This document shows, piece after piece, positions 47,131 to 60,000 of a DNA stretch of 64,000 nucleotides. The number at the start of each line of letters is the position of its first letter. Position 1 is the stretch's first letter. The DNA is from Malurus cyaneus samueli. Its lineage: Eukaryota; Chordata; Aves; Passeriformes; Maluridae. The position numbers were made by a program, and so were the translations under genes. The stretch spans positions 28,889,250 to 28,953,249 of the forward strand of contig CM019219.1 of the NCBI GenBank assembly GCA_009741485.1, in the 5' to 3' direction. The notes under the pieces were generated by a model that saw nothing but the letters and a program-made list of their open reading frames with translations, ran no database searches and was not told where the DNA came from.

Positions 47131-49388
47131 AAAGGAAGATTTCATAAAAGGTCTTTTATGAAGATACAGGTATTTGTTTTTCGTGGAAAACTTGTTTTAA
47201 AAATGTAATACAGCTTCAGCTATCAAAAGAAATCTTAGAATAAGAACAATTTATAGTTCATAAAGTATAAAAATGTGAGTAAAAAAGCCTTTTTAAGATT
47301 TGGAAGAAAGCAGGCATTACATCTGAGCCTGTTAAACCATAAAATGTTGGGCATGGACTTCATTCCTCAGGTACTCGGATGTGAGAGATGAACCCAAAGC
47401 AAGATTCCACACAGGAGTCCAACTCCTCTCAAGCTTTATAAGTCTGAGCTTTCAGATAGAGACCAAATGAGTCAGGTGAGATGGGATTCGACCTTTCTGG
47501 AGGGAGAAGAATACTGGGGGAAGGGTTTGTGCGAATGGATTTTAATTGTGATGAAAAAATGCTTTTGAATCCCATAAGGGCAGGAAATTAATGTGCTGCC
47601 CTCCTTCCTCAATTAGAGATTCCTGGGCTCTGAGGAGAGGTAAATGCAGATGCATTTATTGACTACTTGCTTATTTGAGCCAGCTCTGTCCCTTTTTCAG
47701 GAAATAAAAGGAATGTACACTGGTTCCTTAAGTGTTTCTTAATAGGTGACAGGCTTTATCTCCCACTGCCAAGCTGTTCTGTAGGTCTCTTAGCCTTTGG
47801 ACTGCTCACACTGCTGTGCATGCTCTTCAGCTGGGTGATTCTCACTCCCATCCTGCATATTCATTGAGACAAATCGAGGCTGAGACTTCTCTTTAGAGCT
47901 CCCTTAAAAACTGAGAGGTGTTTAAGCAGCCTTTGCTTGTCATTGAACATTGTCTCCTTCCCATCCCAGTGTCATGATCCCTCATCCCATCCCACATGGC
48001 CTTTGAGTAAAATAAACCCAAAGTCAAATTTCTCTGATTGAGGCCTGTGGATTTATATGGGGTTTATGTTCCTCATTCACTGGATATTTGATTTTAAATT
48101 CTAAGCTCTCTTAACCATCACAGTCTACTCAGTCTTTCCTTTCTGTTTTTACTTTGTATTGCCTTGTCTCCTTAATTACCAAATTTCCTTAATTAAATTT
48201 CTGTAATCAGACTTCTTCCTGTGAAATACACTGATACTTATCAATAAGGGTTAGACCTTCCTGTTAATCATCTTTATGATTTTTCTTCTGCTTTGAGTAT
48301 TTCTCTGGTGCTGGAAGGGCTGTGCCTGCATGAAGGGAAATAACGGGCCAGCTTGCCAGGCAGTGTGTGCTGTGGGGTTTGTGCTCCTGCTGCAGGTGTG
48401 TGCTGGGCAGGCAGAGTGGGTGCCCATGTGCGCTGGTATTTGTGACAGACTCCCTGCATTGCTGCTCCATCAGCAGGAGCGGCTGGGGGAGACTGAGGGT
48501 AACGCACTGTGGCTCTGCCTCTGCACTTCAGTTGTCTGAGTTGCACAGATGTGTTTCTGTACTTATTTCTGCAGCAAGGATGACCAAAACCTGGCCAGAA
48601 GGCCTGAATCTTGTCTTGTTTGCCATGGTGAATGTTTTTTGGAGAGACCTCATCAGAGGCAGCTGATCCCGTACTTAACTTTTCCCATCCCAGGCAGAGG
48701 CAGTTGAAGCGGCTTTGGTGGACAGACTGCTTTACCCACCTCTCCCCTGGAGCATGCTACACCATCTTGTGCAGCAGGGCATTGTGGAAGCCCATTTTCT
48801 CTGTGCAGTGAGTGCCTGAAGGAACACTCTCAGAGATGGATAAATCTCAACTGGAATAGGCAGGCAGGCAATGTGTGGTGGCCCAAAGATGCCCCAGCGC
48901 TGCTGGCCTTGCTCCAGACAGGCAGACATGGGACCACACTGGTCTTGTCTGGGCTTGCTGTGAGATCCTGTGGGCCTGCATTAGTGTCTTGTGGAAGGCA
49001 AATTTAATTTGCTTTTTTGTGCTCTTGCCCATCATATACAATAATGAGTGTGCCGCTCTGCGCACTTGATAGCTTTGTCAACATGTTTCACTTGCTGGTG
49101 CAGGAAGATGTGTGTGGGCATACAGTAATGGAGGCATTATTTGGGTAGTGCTGGAGAGTTCTTTGGCACAGCAGGCACGGAGGCTTATCCCTACCATTCC
49201 TATATAAATTGCCTGGTGAGTTTTGTCACACAAGGGACTGTGGGGAGTGTGCATGAGAAAACCAGAATCTGGGAGCAAGGAGTATGACTGAATTGATAGG
49301 GTAGGCACACCCAAATTGTGAAAAAATATCATAAATATTGAATCAGCCAAATGTACATATATCCGTTTTACTGGAATATATTCCAAGG
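47131..49388. other. unique noncoding DNA
   Basis: Bases 48300-48560 and 48840-49070 are GC-richer and open on both strands for 60-100 codons, with no family recognised and no convincing splice pairs. Nothing else identifiable. Confidence 0.55.
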
Positions 49389-49640
49389 CTACATATCTTG
49401 CATTTTATTTAGCTTTAAGTTTGAATTTCTGCTATGAAGAGAAAGATTTCCTTGTTGGATCAATTTCCATGACAAATTGTCTGATTCATATATCAGCACT
49501 TCAACTCTGAGCTTTGCAGCCTTTATCTGTGTAAATCTTGGATCTGATGACTCTGCCCTGTTAAAGGCAGTGTTAGTGAGTTCTTGCCAGGATGCTCTCA
49601 GATCCGCCTCAGGAAGTTTTCTGTTTCTGGTGCTTTCCAC
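49389..49640 (-). other. 83-codon coding-like open frame, unassigned
   Basis: The minus strand reads a hydrophilic peptide with alternating polar and hydrophobic residues (for example KLRVEVLIYESDNLSWKLIQ, then GNLSLHS). The pattern recalls beta-rich secreted lipid-transfer proteins, but I cannot establish similarity. It is reported with the same-strand frame at 50073-50405. Chance is a serious alternative. Confidence 0.12.
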
Positions 49641-49872
49641 CTACGGCAGAATTCCAATTGAATGAGCTCACAGGTAATGTGCAGTGGCAGAAGACAGGGC
49701 TGCCACCCCTTGACTTTGTTTCCCCATGGAAAGCTCGGGGAAGCTCGGGCGTTGCACCACCTCCTCAGCAGTTCTCCACCTGTTCATATGCCCTTAGTGC
49801 ATCAGTGCTCACTAATAATGGACAGTTTGCAGCTGCAATGAAGTCTTTCTGAGTATCCTGAGTGGATAACTG

Positions 49873-50043
49873 ATGCACTTCCTGCAGGAGATGCAGTGTG
49901 AGGTCTTTGACTCCGTGATTCATCATTTCCACAAGCACCTGCCTATGCTGGGCTCACCAGATCTGTTTGAGGCCATCCGGAAGAATCTCTCAGCCCACAT
50001 GACTGTTCTCTATATGCAACTCTCTGTGGAAACTTTGGGGTAA
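49873..50043 (+). other. 56-codon coding-like ORF, possible gene fragment
   Basis: ATG at 49873, stop TAA at 50041. It encodes a leucine/histidine-rich, amphipathic-looking peptide (MHFLQEMQCEVFDSVIHHF, then HKHLPMLGSPDLFEAIRKNL, then SAHMTVLYMQLSVETLG). Third codon positions are clearly GC-richer than the local background (roughly 60% by eye), as in real vertebrate exons. An acceptor-like CTTCCTGCAG ends at 49887, so the coding part could start at GAGATG. There is no donor; the frame ends in a stop. It looks like a terminal exon or a fragment of a retrocopy. No family is recognised. Confidence 0.2.
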
Positions 50044-50072
50044 CTTGGTGTAATAACTGAAGCACAAGCTGG

Positions 50073-50405
50073 CTAGTCACTAGTCTGGTGAGCAACTCCG
50101 TTAGTCGAGTAGAATTCCATTAAACTATCAGCTTTTGGATTGAGTATTCCTATATGAAAACAGATTTTCTCTCCAATATTCACAGGTTTGACAGAGAGCA
50201 AAATATTTCCATTTCTCCCAGCAAACAGCTTGTCCTCATGTAATGACAGTTTTCCATCTGCAAGAGCTGCCTTTTTGATACCACGAACCACCTGAGGTGA
50301 AAATGTAACTGACTTGCTTTGCTGTAAACCTGCCAAAAGTAAAATTATTTTTGCCTGTGGCAGGAACTGTTTTTGTGCCAGTGTATTTTCCAACTTCGCT
50401 AAAAG
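50073..50405 (-). other. 110-codon coding-like open frame, unassigned
   Basis: The minus-strand frame (open from 50405, first start-like codon TTG at 50393, no ATG near its beginning) contains SVTFSPQVVRGIKKAALADG, then KLSLHEDKLFAGRNGNILLS, then VKPVNIGEKICFHI. Further upstream on the minus strand (50590-50410) the translation is interrupted by stops yet still reads as protein-like pieces (DTPEISSVNMKLKSQIKLLP). This would fit a decayed gene of a large beta-rich secreted protein; an apolipoprotein B/vitellogenin-like source is a speculation I could not confirm. A plus-strand frame over the same DNA (50314-50595) ends at a good donor, CCCAG|GTAAGA, so strand is uncertain. Confidence 0.15.
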
Positions 50406-50599
50406 TTATATACTTCTGATTTTATCGGAACAGAAGAATAGCTTTAGTGTATCTCTTGGCAAATTAGCCTATTTTATTGCGAATCAGGGCAGCAGTTTTA
50501 TTTGGGACTTCAGCTTCATATTCACAGAAGAAATCTCTGGTGTGTCAAATTATGCCTTGTCAGTACCTGAATCTGAGCTTCTAAATCCCAGGTAAGACA

Positions 50600-53500
50600 G
50601 AAAAGTAGATCCATTTCTGGAAATAAAGGGAACTGCAAGTTTGTGTTTTCAGCTCCTTTTGAAGTCAAGGCATTTTTGTTTTGGTTAAGTAATACAAATT
50701 TAAGTATGTAATGCATTCATTTTGAAAATATTTGACCTGGAGAATCATGTATTAGTTACAAATGTTCCCATTAAAGAGAGATAAAGATTTACAGAATACA
50801 GGAAAATGATGTGGGAGAAAAAGAAACTAAAATTATTTGTGTCTTTAGAGGTCTGCATTGTAGTGTTTTCTCAACACCATCTTCTGACAGACTCTAAAGC
50901 CAATCTCAAATATAATTATTCATTTTAAAATAATAGTTTCATGTACTTAGAATTTACTTCTAACAGTGATTTATTTTTCTTATGCACTGTGATTGTCCTT
51001 ACATTAGGAGATATTAATGAAAAGGAATTACTTGCCCTGACCTTGGCAGCATTCTAAAGGATTTGACAAGTTGTACCATATCTTTAATACAGTGCAGCAT
51101 TCTAAATTCAAAAGATGTTATCCCTTGTGTGCCTGTGTGAACTTTGGGCCAACATGGGGACTCTCAGAACAGAGTGCAGCCATACAAACCTGCAGGCTTC
51201 TTCCTGCTCTCTGATCTAAACCAATGGCACTGTTAGAGAGTTTTCTCTCTCAGCATCTCCCAGTTTTAGGAATATGTTGGTGTTAGGTAAGGCTTCTTCC
51301 TTCCTGTGCTTCCTATTTATGCAAAAATCCGCCTGCCATGGTTCCTTTATGCCAAACAGTCTTGCTTTTTCCTCTCGTTACCCATGACAGCATCTCGCTT
51401 CTGCTTAGTTCTGTTATTCCCCAGGGAGGTTGTTGCCCCTCAGAAGGCAGAGCACCAAGTCTTGATGCTGGTGCTGCTGCACACCCTGTGTGTGCCCTCG
51501 CTGTGCTCTCTGAATGCAGCTGTGCTCTGGTGGGGCTGAGGGGCACATTCTGCACTCCTGCCTTGTTGGGTGGTCCCCAACCTCTGCCGTGGTCACAGGG
51601 GCTCTGATAGGAGCAATGCACTTCAGCCAGTATCTTTCCTAGTTCATTAGTGCTGCAAGGATGGAGAGATCTTTAATGAGGTTTTATGCAGTGTGAAATA
51701 AAAAGTGAGAAAACTATGAATATGAGAGACCCAATTCATCACAGTTGCTTCCTAGGAGAAAAATATTGGTCCCAGTGAAATCAATATCAATATCAGTGTC
51801 TCTGTTGATTTTTGCAGAGCTGAGAAAAATTTCAGCATGGAATAAATAAGCCTTGGCTGCCTCTTTTCCTGGTTCTGTTTGCATTTCATCAAGTAATAGA
51901 GTATCAGCTACAGCACATTAGAAAAGCCAATCTATATTCTGACCAGCTATGGACTTGGTAATTTGACAGCGCTTTAAGTCAACATTACTTTAAAGTATTT
52001 TTAATCACAACTACATGAAAAATAGCATGGATTATTGCTCCACTAGGAAATAAATGTAAAACTGTGTAAAATGGGAAGACAGTTAAAAAACCCCAAACCC
52101 TCTGCTAGAAGAGACTCTCTTCAACAATATGCAATAAAGCATAACACTGTGACAGTCTAAAAATTGACGGGTGAATCATCTTAAATTAATACAGTCAAAG
52201 CTGTCCAAATGTAGTCCATCAGCAACTGCTGGTTACCAAGAAAAATCATTGCAATCATCCAAGTTGTAAGAGGCATTCAGAGGTTCAAGATACATCAGTG
52301 CAGTAGTGTTTGCATGCTAAATGTTAAATTGTGTCTTGACTTCTACTGAACCAACTAAGATGTTCCCCAAATTAAAATATTTAGAACAGTGTATTGTGTC
52401 ACAAGAAATTAATTTAAAGAGACATTCCACATATTGATGTATATTACGTTCATAAATAACTTATAACTTTATTTTGAGTGTCACATTGGATAAAAGAAAA
52501 GAGACATTTTCTGTGTGAAAGAATTATTTGGCTGCAGCACCTGATTAGGGCTGTGGTTATTTTGATTTTGACAGTAAATCATTTCGATAGAGATGGAATG
52601 CAAAATGTTTCAAGCCAAACCTTTAGGGAAATGTATAGGCACAGTCATTATATTCTAGAGAAGAAAAAATTGAAAAAGAGACAATTCATCATGAAAATAA
52701 GGGTAATATAAATCTAGAATTTCAGCCAGAAATAAAACTGCTAGGGTACTAGTACTGAATTATGAAGGTCTTAAGGGCTCTTCGTTGGACCTGTAGGTCT
52801 AAATGACAGAACCATAATGCCACACTTGCCTCGGAAACCAGCAATACTACATAGGAAAAGTTGGATAAAATGAGTTTAGTATGAGAATTCTTAAACATTT
52901 GGTTGTTTCAACCAGGCTGCATTGGCTCAGTTCTTACTTAGGTGCACAGCACTTCCATAACTTGGAGCAGTTGTTTCACTGTTCCTCAGCGTTGCTTTAC
53001 AAGGCTGTTTTTCCTGAATGAGGGTTCAGAGGAAGGTCGGAGCACGGAAGGGTGTTTGTGTATTTTCGTAGTGGCCTGTGAAGACAAAGCAATAAACCTC
53101 TGCTCTTCAAAATAAAATTTTAGTTTGTAGTAAGGTCAATATCAAAATAGCACCTGTTCAGCAGTGTGGAGTCTTATTCTATCAAGTTGTAATACATGGT
53201 AAAAACAGAGATTTAATGCACTTAGCACAGTTCCATTCCAGTCAATTCTTAACAATTTTATTTTTTGTCACAAATTGTTGTAACACAGTTCCAAATAATT
53301 CAATTGATATACTGAGTAGCTTTCCAGGGGTATTCAGCTTGGGAAGTGCCTTGGAGAGACATTCTAACTTGTAAATCTTAACTTGTAAATCTGTCTTGTA
53401 AACTGCAGTTGTATTGTTGCAGTCCACTTGCTCGGTCTGTTTTTATTTCAGGCAAAATCTCCCTCCCCCTGGAAACAGAAGAAGTGTGGTTTAAGTGTTC

Positions 53501-56500
53501 ATAAGTGCATACGCTTGTGGAGGACAGTCCCCATATCTAGGGAGAGATCTGAATGGAGTTAGAAACTATGGGCCATGTTCACTCAGGCCTCTTTTGAAGG
53601 CCTCCAAATCCTGTTGCTCTCTCCTTTACCATTCTTTACCCATACATGCTGTTACAAATCCTAAATTCCTTCATATTTACATAATTACATTTTTAACTTG
53701 GAGGTTTGCATATAATGCCTGAAAATTACACGGCATTTTTACTTTCTTACAAGAATCACTGTTGTTTTGTGATTGAGAATTTTTCAATTTCAATCCTGTT
53801 TTAACAATAAGCGGTGGATTAGAAATGATGAGAACTGTGTGTTCCTATATTTAAAGCCAGCATTTCCTGCAGGCAGGCTGTGCTCTGCTCTCCAGGCTCC
53901 ACAGGTGCCATGGCAGTTCTTGCTGTGGCATGCCTAGCAAGAATCAATGGGATCTTCATAACCTGTTGGTCAGCAGGGGAATCCTGTCATTGTCAATGGC
54001 TTGAGAACTCAAGTCTCTTATAGGCACCTAATTTTGTTACAGGGATTTAAAATTAATCTTTCCATGTTAATTGTAGGGGATCTTTTTTCTCTTTACCCAC
54101 CCCCCCTCCATACCCCTGGTAACATCCTCAAGACCTTTTTTTTTGCTATAGCTAAACAAAAACAAAACTGAAACTCAGTGCTTACGAACTGTTGGGAAAA
54201 ATGCCCAGCAAATTGCTGTTAATAATACCTTCTTCATGTTTTGCAGCCCTCATCCTGCAGTATAGTTGTGCCAGTCACAGTTTGTACATTCGTTTGCAGC
54301 TGACATTTGCAGAACCATCACTGTCATAGCCAGCCGTAGCACTAAATGGTTACAGATCCTTGAAAGGATCCTCTTAACAAGTAGCATGGTTTTGTGCTTC
54401 CTTTTCCCAATACCTGAAGCCCAGGTATCCTTTGATTCAGGGTATTTTTTTTCTCAGAACCTTTTATTCAAATCTGTTTCCAGTATATCCTTATATAGAA
54501 ACATTTTTGGACTTCGTGTTTATAAAGCTGTTCTGGATCTGTTCTACTGGAAATATACTATTTTTGCCCTTGTAAATAACTGTCACATTGATCTTTGGTT
54601 TTTGGGGATCCATCTTTATTTTTCACTTTGAACAAAGTCAGGAGACTCTGCCTTTGATCCAGCAGGAAAAGCTGTGATAGCTCATTCCTACATCAGTAGC
54701 GTTTTGTGCTCATTTACATTTCCTGTGGTAAAGGCTGCATTTGGCTGACAGTGTCAAGGCCGGACCTGCTGCCTGCCTGACCAGTGACAAGGTGGGGCTG
54801 GTTGTGCTGCTCATCCCTGCAGGAAATTGCTGCAGTCACACTAATGGGTGAGTGTTAATGAGTGTGTCTGTCTGCTTGGGAGAGCCCTGGACTTTGCTTG
54901 CTTATTTGTTTTCTCTGGTAAAATTAATGGGGACAAGTGTTCATTTGGGCAATATTAACAGGGTCACTATCATATAATCAGTCTAATAAGTTGTGGTTTT
55001 AGAAGTTTCATCTTAGATGCAGATAGAAGTTAATTAGCTACACAGAGCTGCAGTGATCACTGTGTAGTGGTAACTGATGGATGAGAAGAGGTGGGAGTGC
55101 TCAGAAGTGGTTTCTAAGTGTTTAAGTGGTTATTAGTGTGAAAGCCTATCAGTGGCCTAGGAGGTGTACTAAAGATTGTCAGATGCCTTTCACTGTCTTG
55201 TTCTAATGTTGATTACAATGGGGGATTTTTGCAGATACTAGATAGATACTTCAGTTCGGCTGTTTCTCTTGTAATTAGCAAATTGGTGTGGGAAGATGTC
55301 AGTGGGACTTAAATGATGTTTCCTGATGTGCAGGAGGTAATGTTCCTGAGTGTAATCAGCAGCTTCTTAAAATGGATTTTGCAGCCATGATATGACAAGG
55401 TATCAAATTAAAGCACTTCAGTAATTTAACATAGTTTATTTCATGTAGCTTTAGCATACTACAGAAGGATTATCCATTCACTGCATAGTCATTTCAGGGG
55501 TTTCAACCAAAATAAAACTTAGTACGTATTCAATGTAGTATGTGTTCCTTTTACTTAGCTTTGAAGAGTAGATGAAGATTTTCCTACAGGAGAGCCAGCT
55601 TAATAACCTAATAAGTGAATAATTTTATCTTCATGAGTTAACACAAATCATAAACACATAATAGTTTATAAACTGGACAAATTGCAAATCCATAAGGCCA
55701 TTTTCTCAGTGGTAAGAAAGTACGAGCAGTGAGTTCACATCTCTTAATTAGTATGTGCCATTTGTCCCAGAAATCTCAGTATCCAGATGGAAATGCCATT
55801 ACTTGTATTAATTCATGTATATAACAGAGGAGTGTCAAAGATGGACTAATCATCTGCAAAAAGTCTGCCTAAATACTTCAGGGGCAGGTTGAAGAATTAT
55901 TATGCTGCAATCTGGAAGACAGGGAGTGTGAGTTCTCAGGGACCCTAAATAGGAGGATCGATAGTCATCCTAATAAAACTGCAGCTTCAGAAAAGGCAGT
56001 TGGAGAGACCTAATTAATAATTTATAATCTAGTAAGGAAGAGCCTTCAGAGGTGGAAGATTACCAGTAATGCAGGGGGATGTCACAACTCTAAGTCTTCA
56101 GCCATTCTGTGGAAAAAGACAAACTCTCTCTCAGCTGTGAAACCTCTTCTCCTTCATCTGTAGTTAGACACTCAACCCTTGTGTGTCTGTCACTATAACA
56201 TGCAGACATCCCCCAGTGCAATTCCCATTGCAGTCAAAGGTTGAATGTTCTTAGCCAATACTTGGAACTGAACTGGAAACACAGTGCATGCTGGAGCACT
56301 CAGTTCTTGCTACAAAGGAAAAAAAAATGGCAAAGTGGACAAAGGGATGAAGGGGGATATGCACAGTCTGGAATACCTTCATTCCAGAACTTCTTACTGC
56401 AAACTGGAAGGTGTCAGGAGAATTAGAAACTCCAGTGAGCCGCTGAGAAGGACAGAGAAGATACTTTGACTTCTCTACGATGAGGAGCTGCATAAGAGGT

Positions 56501-57009
56501 GAATGAATTTAAAGCCCCAAGACAGAAAAGTGCTGCTAATGGCAAGGCCGGAAGAGCAGCTGTCTCAGGAAAGAGAAAAGATGTGGAGTGTAAGGAGTGG
56601 TGATGGTGCGGTGAGCTGGAGGTCCAGAAACTTGAGAACCAGGGAGGGCAGGCCTCAAGTAAAGCCAGAGTTCTTGACCAAAGGAGTTCAGTGAAAACAG
56701 AACAGAAGTAGCAGCTGTCATCAGGCAGCAAAGAGAGCTTGATTTGTGGCCTGATGAGATATTCAGGAAACATGTTAATTTTTCTAAAAACTTTCCAAAT
56801 GCTGACTGAATGGGAACAGACCCAGTAATTCTAAAGGACGCTAAGGAGTATCATGGGAATAGGAGCCTTGAGTGTTGGAGGGAGACTCTGCTTGCATGGA
56901 GTTTAACCTTAACCATGGGAATGCAGCATCCATGTAGGGTGACTGATGGATAGAAGACAGAGAGCCTGTCTGGGTGCTAGGTAGCCTCATTTAGGCTGCC
57001 CTTTGCCAC
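50600..57009. other. unique noncoding DNA
   Basis: No gene identified. A 102-codon minus frame at 51313-51621 overlaps plus frames of 77-89 codons in a GC-richer patch; no family fits. A 14-bp tandem duplication lies at 53365-53392. A 121-codon plus frame at 54266-54631 is unassigned. Bases 56290-56740 are strongly purine-rich on the plus strand and open in several frames, with no recognisable element. Confidence 0.5.
53365..53392. repeat. 14-bp perfect tandem duplication
   Basis: TAACTTGTAAATCT occurs twice in tandem, followed by a partial third copy (CTTGTAAACT). Confidence 0.9.
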
Positions 57010-57056
57010 GTGATTTGTCAAGGTCCCTTCCAGCCCAGGCTATTGTGTGATTCTGA
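57010..57056 (+). mobile_element. CR1 LINE 3' terminus, plus strand
   Basis: TGATTTGTCAAGGTCCCTTC followed by CAGCCCAGGC and TATTGTGTGATTCTGAG is a clear CR1 3' tail (GGTCCCTTCCAGCCC, then ATTCTGTG-type terminal repeats). Similarity is lost upstream of about 57010, so only the terminus is preserved. Confidence 0.8.
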
Positions 57057-60000
57057 GCTGGGTAGCTGAGGTCTGTGTAGTTGGGAAGAGGTGGAGGTGG
57101 GATATTCTCCCAGAACAGGCAGTGTGCCACTGGGGAAGCTGCCTGCAAATGGGTGCACCTACCAGAGAAGCCAAACCCAAAGTGTCCTTGGGGACTGTGG
57201 CAGCACGAGGGGACACAACTATGAAGGCTTGCCTTCAGAAAAATGTGAGAAGTTTTACGAGAACTGCCAGACAAGCAGCAGCAGTGCACTAAGAAAAAAC
57301 TACCTCAGGAAGCACAGAGAAAGTACATAGGCACTGCCAGAGACTTTCATTCCCTTACTGACCCCTAAGAAGGAGACTGGTTGGTGCTACCCTGAGAGGG
57401 GACATGCTGCTAAAAAGCTGTTCCCTGAGCTGTATTAACTAACTGAATTAGCAGACACAATCTAGAATGCAGATGCCAGCTCTTCCTGATTTGTGAGTAC
57501 CTGTATTCATTATCATATGGTCCAAAGATACTTTTTGTTCCATTTGCCACCTATATACCTTTAATGAGCAGCAATGCATGTGTTTTTAGGGTAGGTAACA
57601 AGCTGTAACCCCATCAACAGAGTCATGATTGTATCAGTTAAGAATTAGAAGAACAGAGGTTCTTTGTATTGTCCTATATCTTGCAGGAACTTCTCCTGAA
57701 TTTTGATAGTTCACCAAAACAGTCCATATTTTTCACTATTTTAACATGTATCCGAGTATGTGTCCTGCAGAGGAATTGAGACAGTGGAGAGAGTCAGTGT
57801 ACTGCAACTCACACAGGTTTTCAGTGTGCTCTCAGCCTCCTCTTACTGCAGGAATGAAAGGAACCACAGGAATATTCAGAGCATGATCCCCAGTGCTCTT
57901 TGTTGCTTTAAGTGAAAACATTCTTGTACAGTCGTAGGAGTGATATATTTATGATCGTAACAGCTCACATTTCATGGTGAACATATTTGGGTTGATGGCA
58001 ATTCTACTAAATACAGATTCTCTCTAAAAAGGTTTAATGTTGACTCTGTTAAAAGAGAAAAAGCATGTTATGGGAGCAGATGGTGTAGCTTCTTTTTCTT
58101 CTTGTTGCTCGAGTGGAAGGTTCAGAAACTATTTATTTTTTGAAGACCTGTACTTTCTGTGGGGGTGCTCAGTAAGCCTATATGCTGCTTGGTTTTTAAT
58201 ACTTGACATGGGTTTGAAAAAACTGACCACTTAGGTAAAATACTAAGTCTTTCAGAAATATTTTTATTCTTTTTCTACAAAAAGATTAAGAAACAACTAC
58301 TTATGGGTGTTGTGGTCAATATTTAATCGTTTACCTCAAGCAGCATTCTCAGGAGGTAGTGATAGGAATGTCAGCAGGTTTAATGAGCCCGTGCTGGGCT
58401 GAGGCAGGCAGGGAGCACAGGTCCACTGTGCAATGAGCCCATCTCCAGGGATATTGGAATGCTGCTGCTGAGCTGGGCTCATGTGATATTGAACCGCCTT
58501 ACCCTGGAGATTCAGCGTTCTCTTGGAACCAGAGCATGCTCCAGCTTTTCTATGCATGTTTTAAACCAGCCCTGCATGAGCTTTAAATCCATCCATTGCA
58601 GTGAGAATAAAAGGTGTGTTTCAGTATTCTTAAAGCAGGCAGTTGTAATTATTGGAAATAGTTATTAAAGGAAGGTGCATTCCTTATGCTAGCATTATCT
58701 TTGGATAAAATATAATTATAGTCATAGAATTACTGGGGGAAATTACTTCATTACTACAAGTGAAAGACATAGTAATGAGGAGGTGTATTAGGTGAAATTA
58801 CAAGAGAAAAATCTTAAGTGGAAACAGCAGACTCTTCATTTTCACATAAAATTATTTATAACAAAGTATGTTTCTCTTGCACTTGTTAGCTACCTGGTTC
58901 TGGGGTAAGTATATTTTTAAATGGTTTTATAGATACAAGTAAAACAACTGCTTTTTTCTTCCAAGACTAGCTAGACAGTGTTTTAATTAAGAAAACTCAG
59001 TTTCTTTCTCAGTTTTGAAATTTTTCTGTTGAAATGGAAATACATCTGAATAACTTGCCATTATAATCCATGTAGCAAAAGTTTGGTTTTTTTTTAAATT
59101 AATGTTATAAAGATGGAAAACAATGAGAAAATGTACAAAATGCAATATTCCATAGTAATTTGGTCTTCTGGAAAAGCATTTGCATTTGAGAAGTTGGTTT
59201 CTGTGGCGGGAGGACTATTGTACTGTTTCCTGTCATTAAGGAGCAAGGTGCATTTGAACACACAATGAATGTTGTTATTTCTTATGTCTAGATACTAAAT
59301 ACAGATATTTAAAAAATGCTTGCACTGGAAAAGTGGTCTTCTATATGCATGCATCCACTTTTAAGTTCCATTTCTGAACTGCTTTTAGCAAGTGCTATTC
59401 CATGAAAGAAATTCCAAGCACGTTATTATTGAGTTACGCATTTTGATGGGATGTTTCATTCTGTTCTTAATTATCCTGTTTGACTGTCGTGTAGAGGTTC
59501 AGAATGGTTGGGCTGCTTTGTTTTTTCCAACAGTTCCTAGCTCTATATGCTAACAGGCTTAAAATGATGTCCCAGAACTATACATATAAAAAGAAGGGAA
59601 ACTCTTTGTATTTTAATGGCATTTTGGACAAGGAAAGAAAATAACAGAAATGTTTTTCTATGCCCATCCTGGTATACGTGAAAAGAGGCACACATGGGAG
59701 AAAAAAATCCCTTCTCACATTGCTTCTTGTACAGGAGCCTTTCATGGCATGTAATCAGCTAAAACTGGGTGTCGTGGAAATGTGTTCACATGCTTGATTT
59801 GGGTCCCTCTGTATTTACATGTTATGGTGAAGTTTCCTCTCATTTTCCCCAGTTAAAACACAATTCTGAATTAAAGCTTTTCTGCTGTAACAAAGGTAAA
59901 CAAGTCCATTATAGACTAAAAATTTCAAAATAGAAAAACATAGTCAATTAACATTTTGAGGATGCTTGACCAGTTGTGTTGAAATTCTGCAGTATGTTTG

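Noticed and set aside
54266..54631. 121-codon plus frame
   Set aside because: No domain, no splice signals, AT-rich codon choice like the background.
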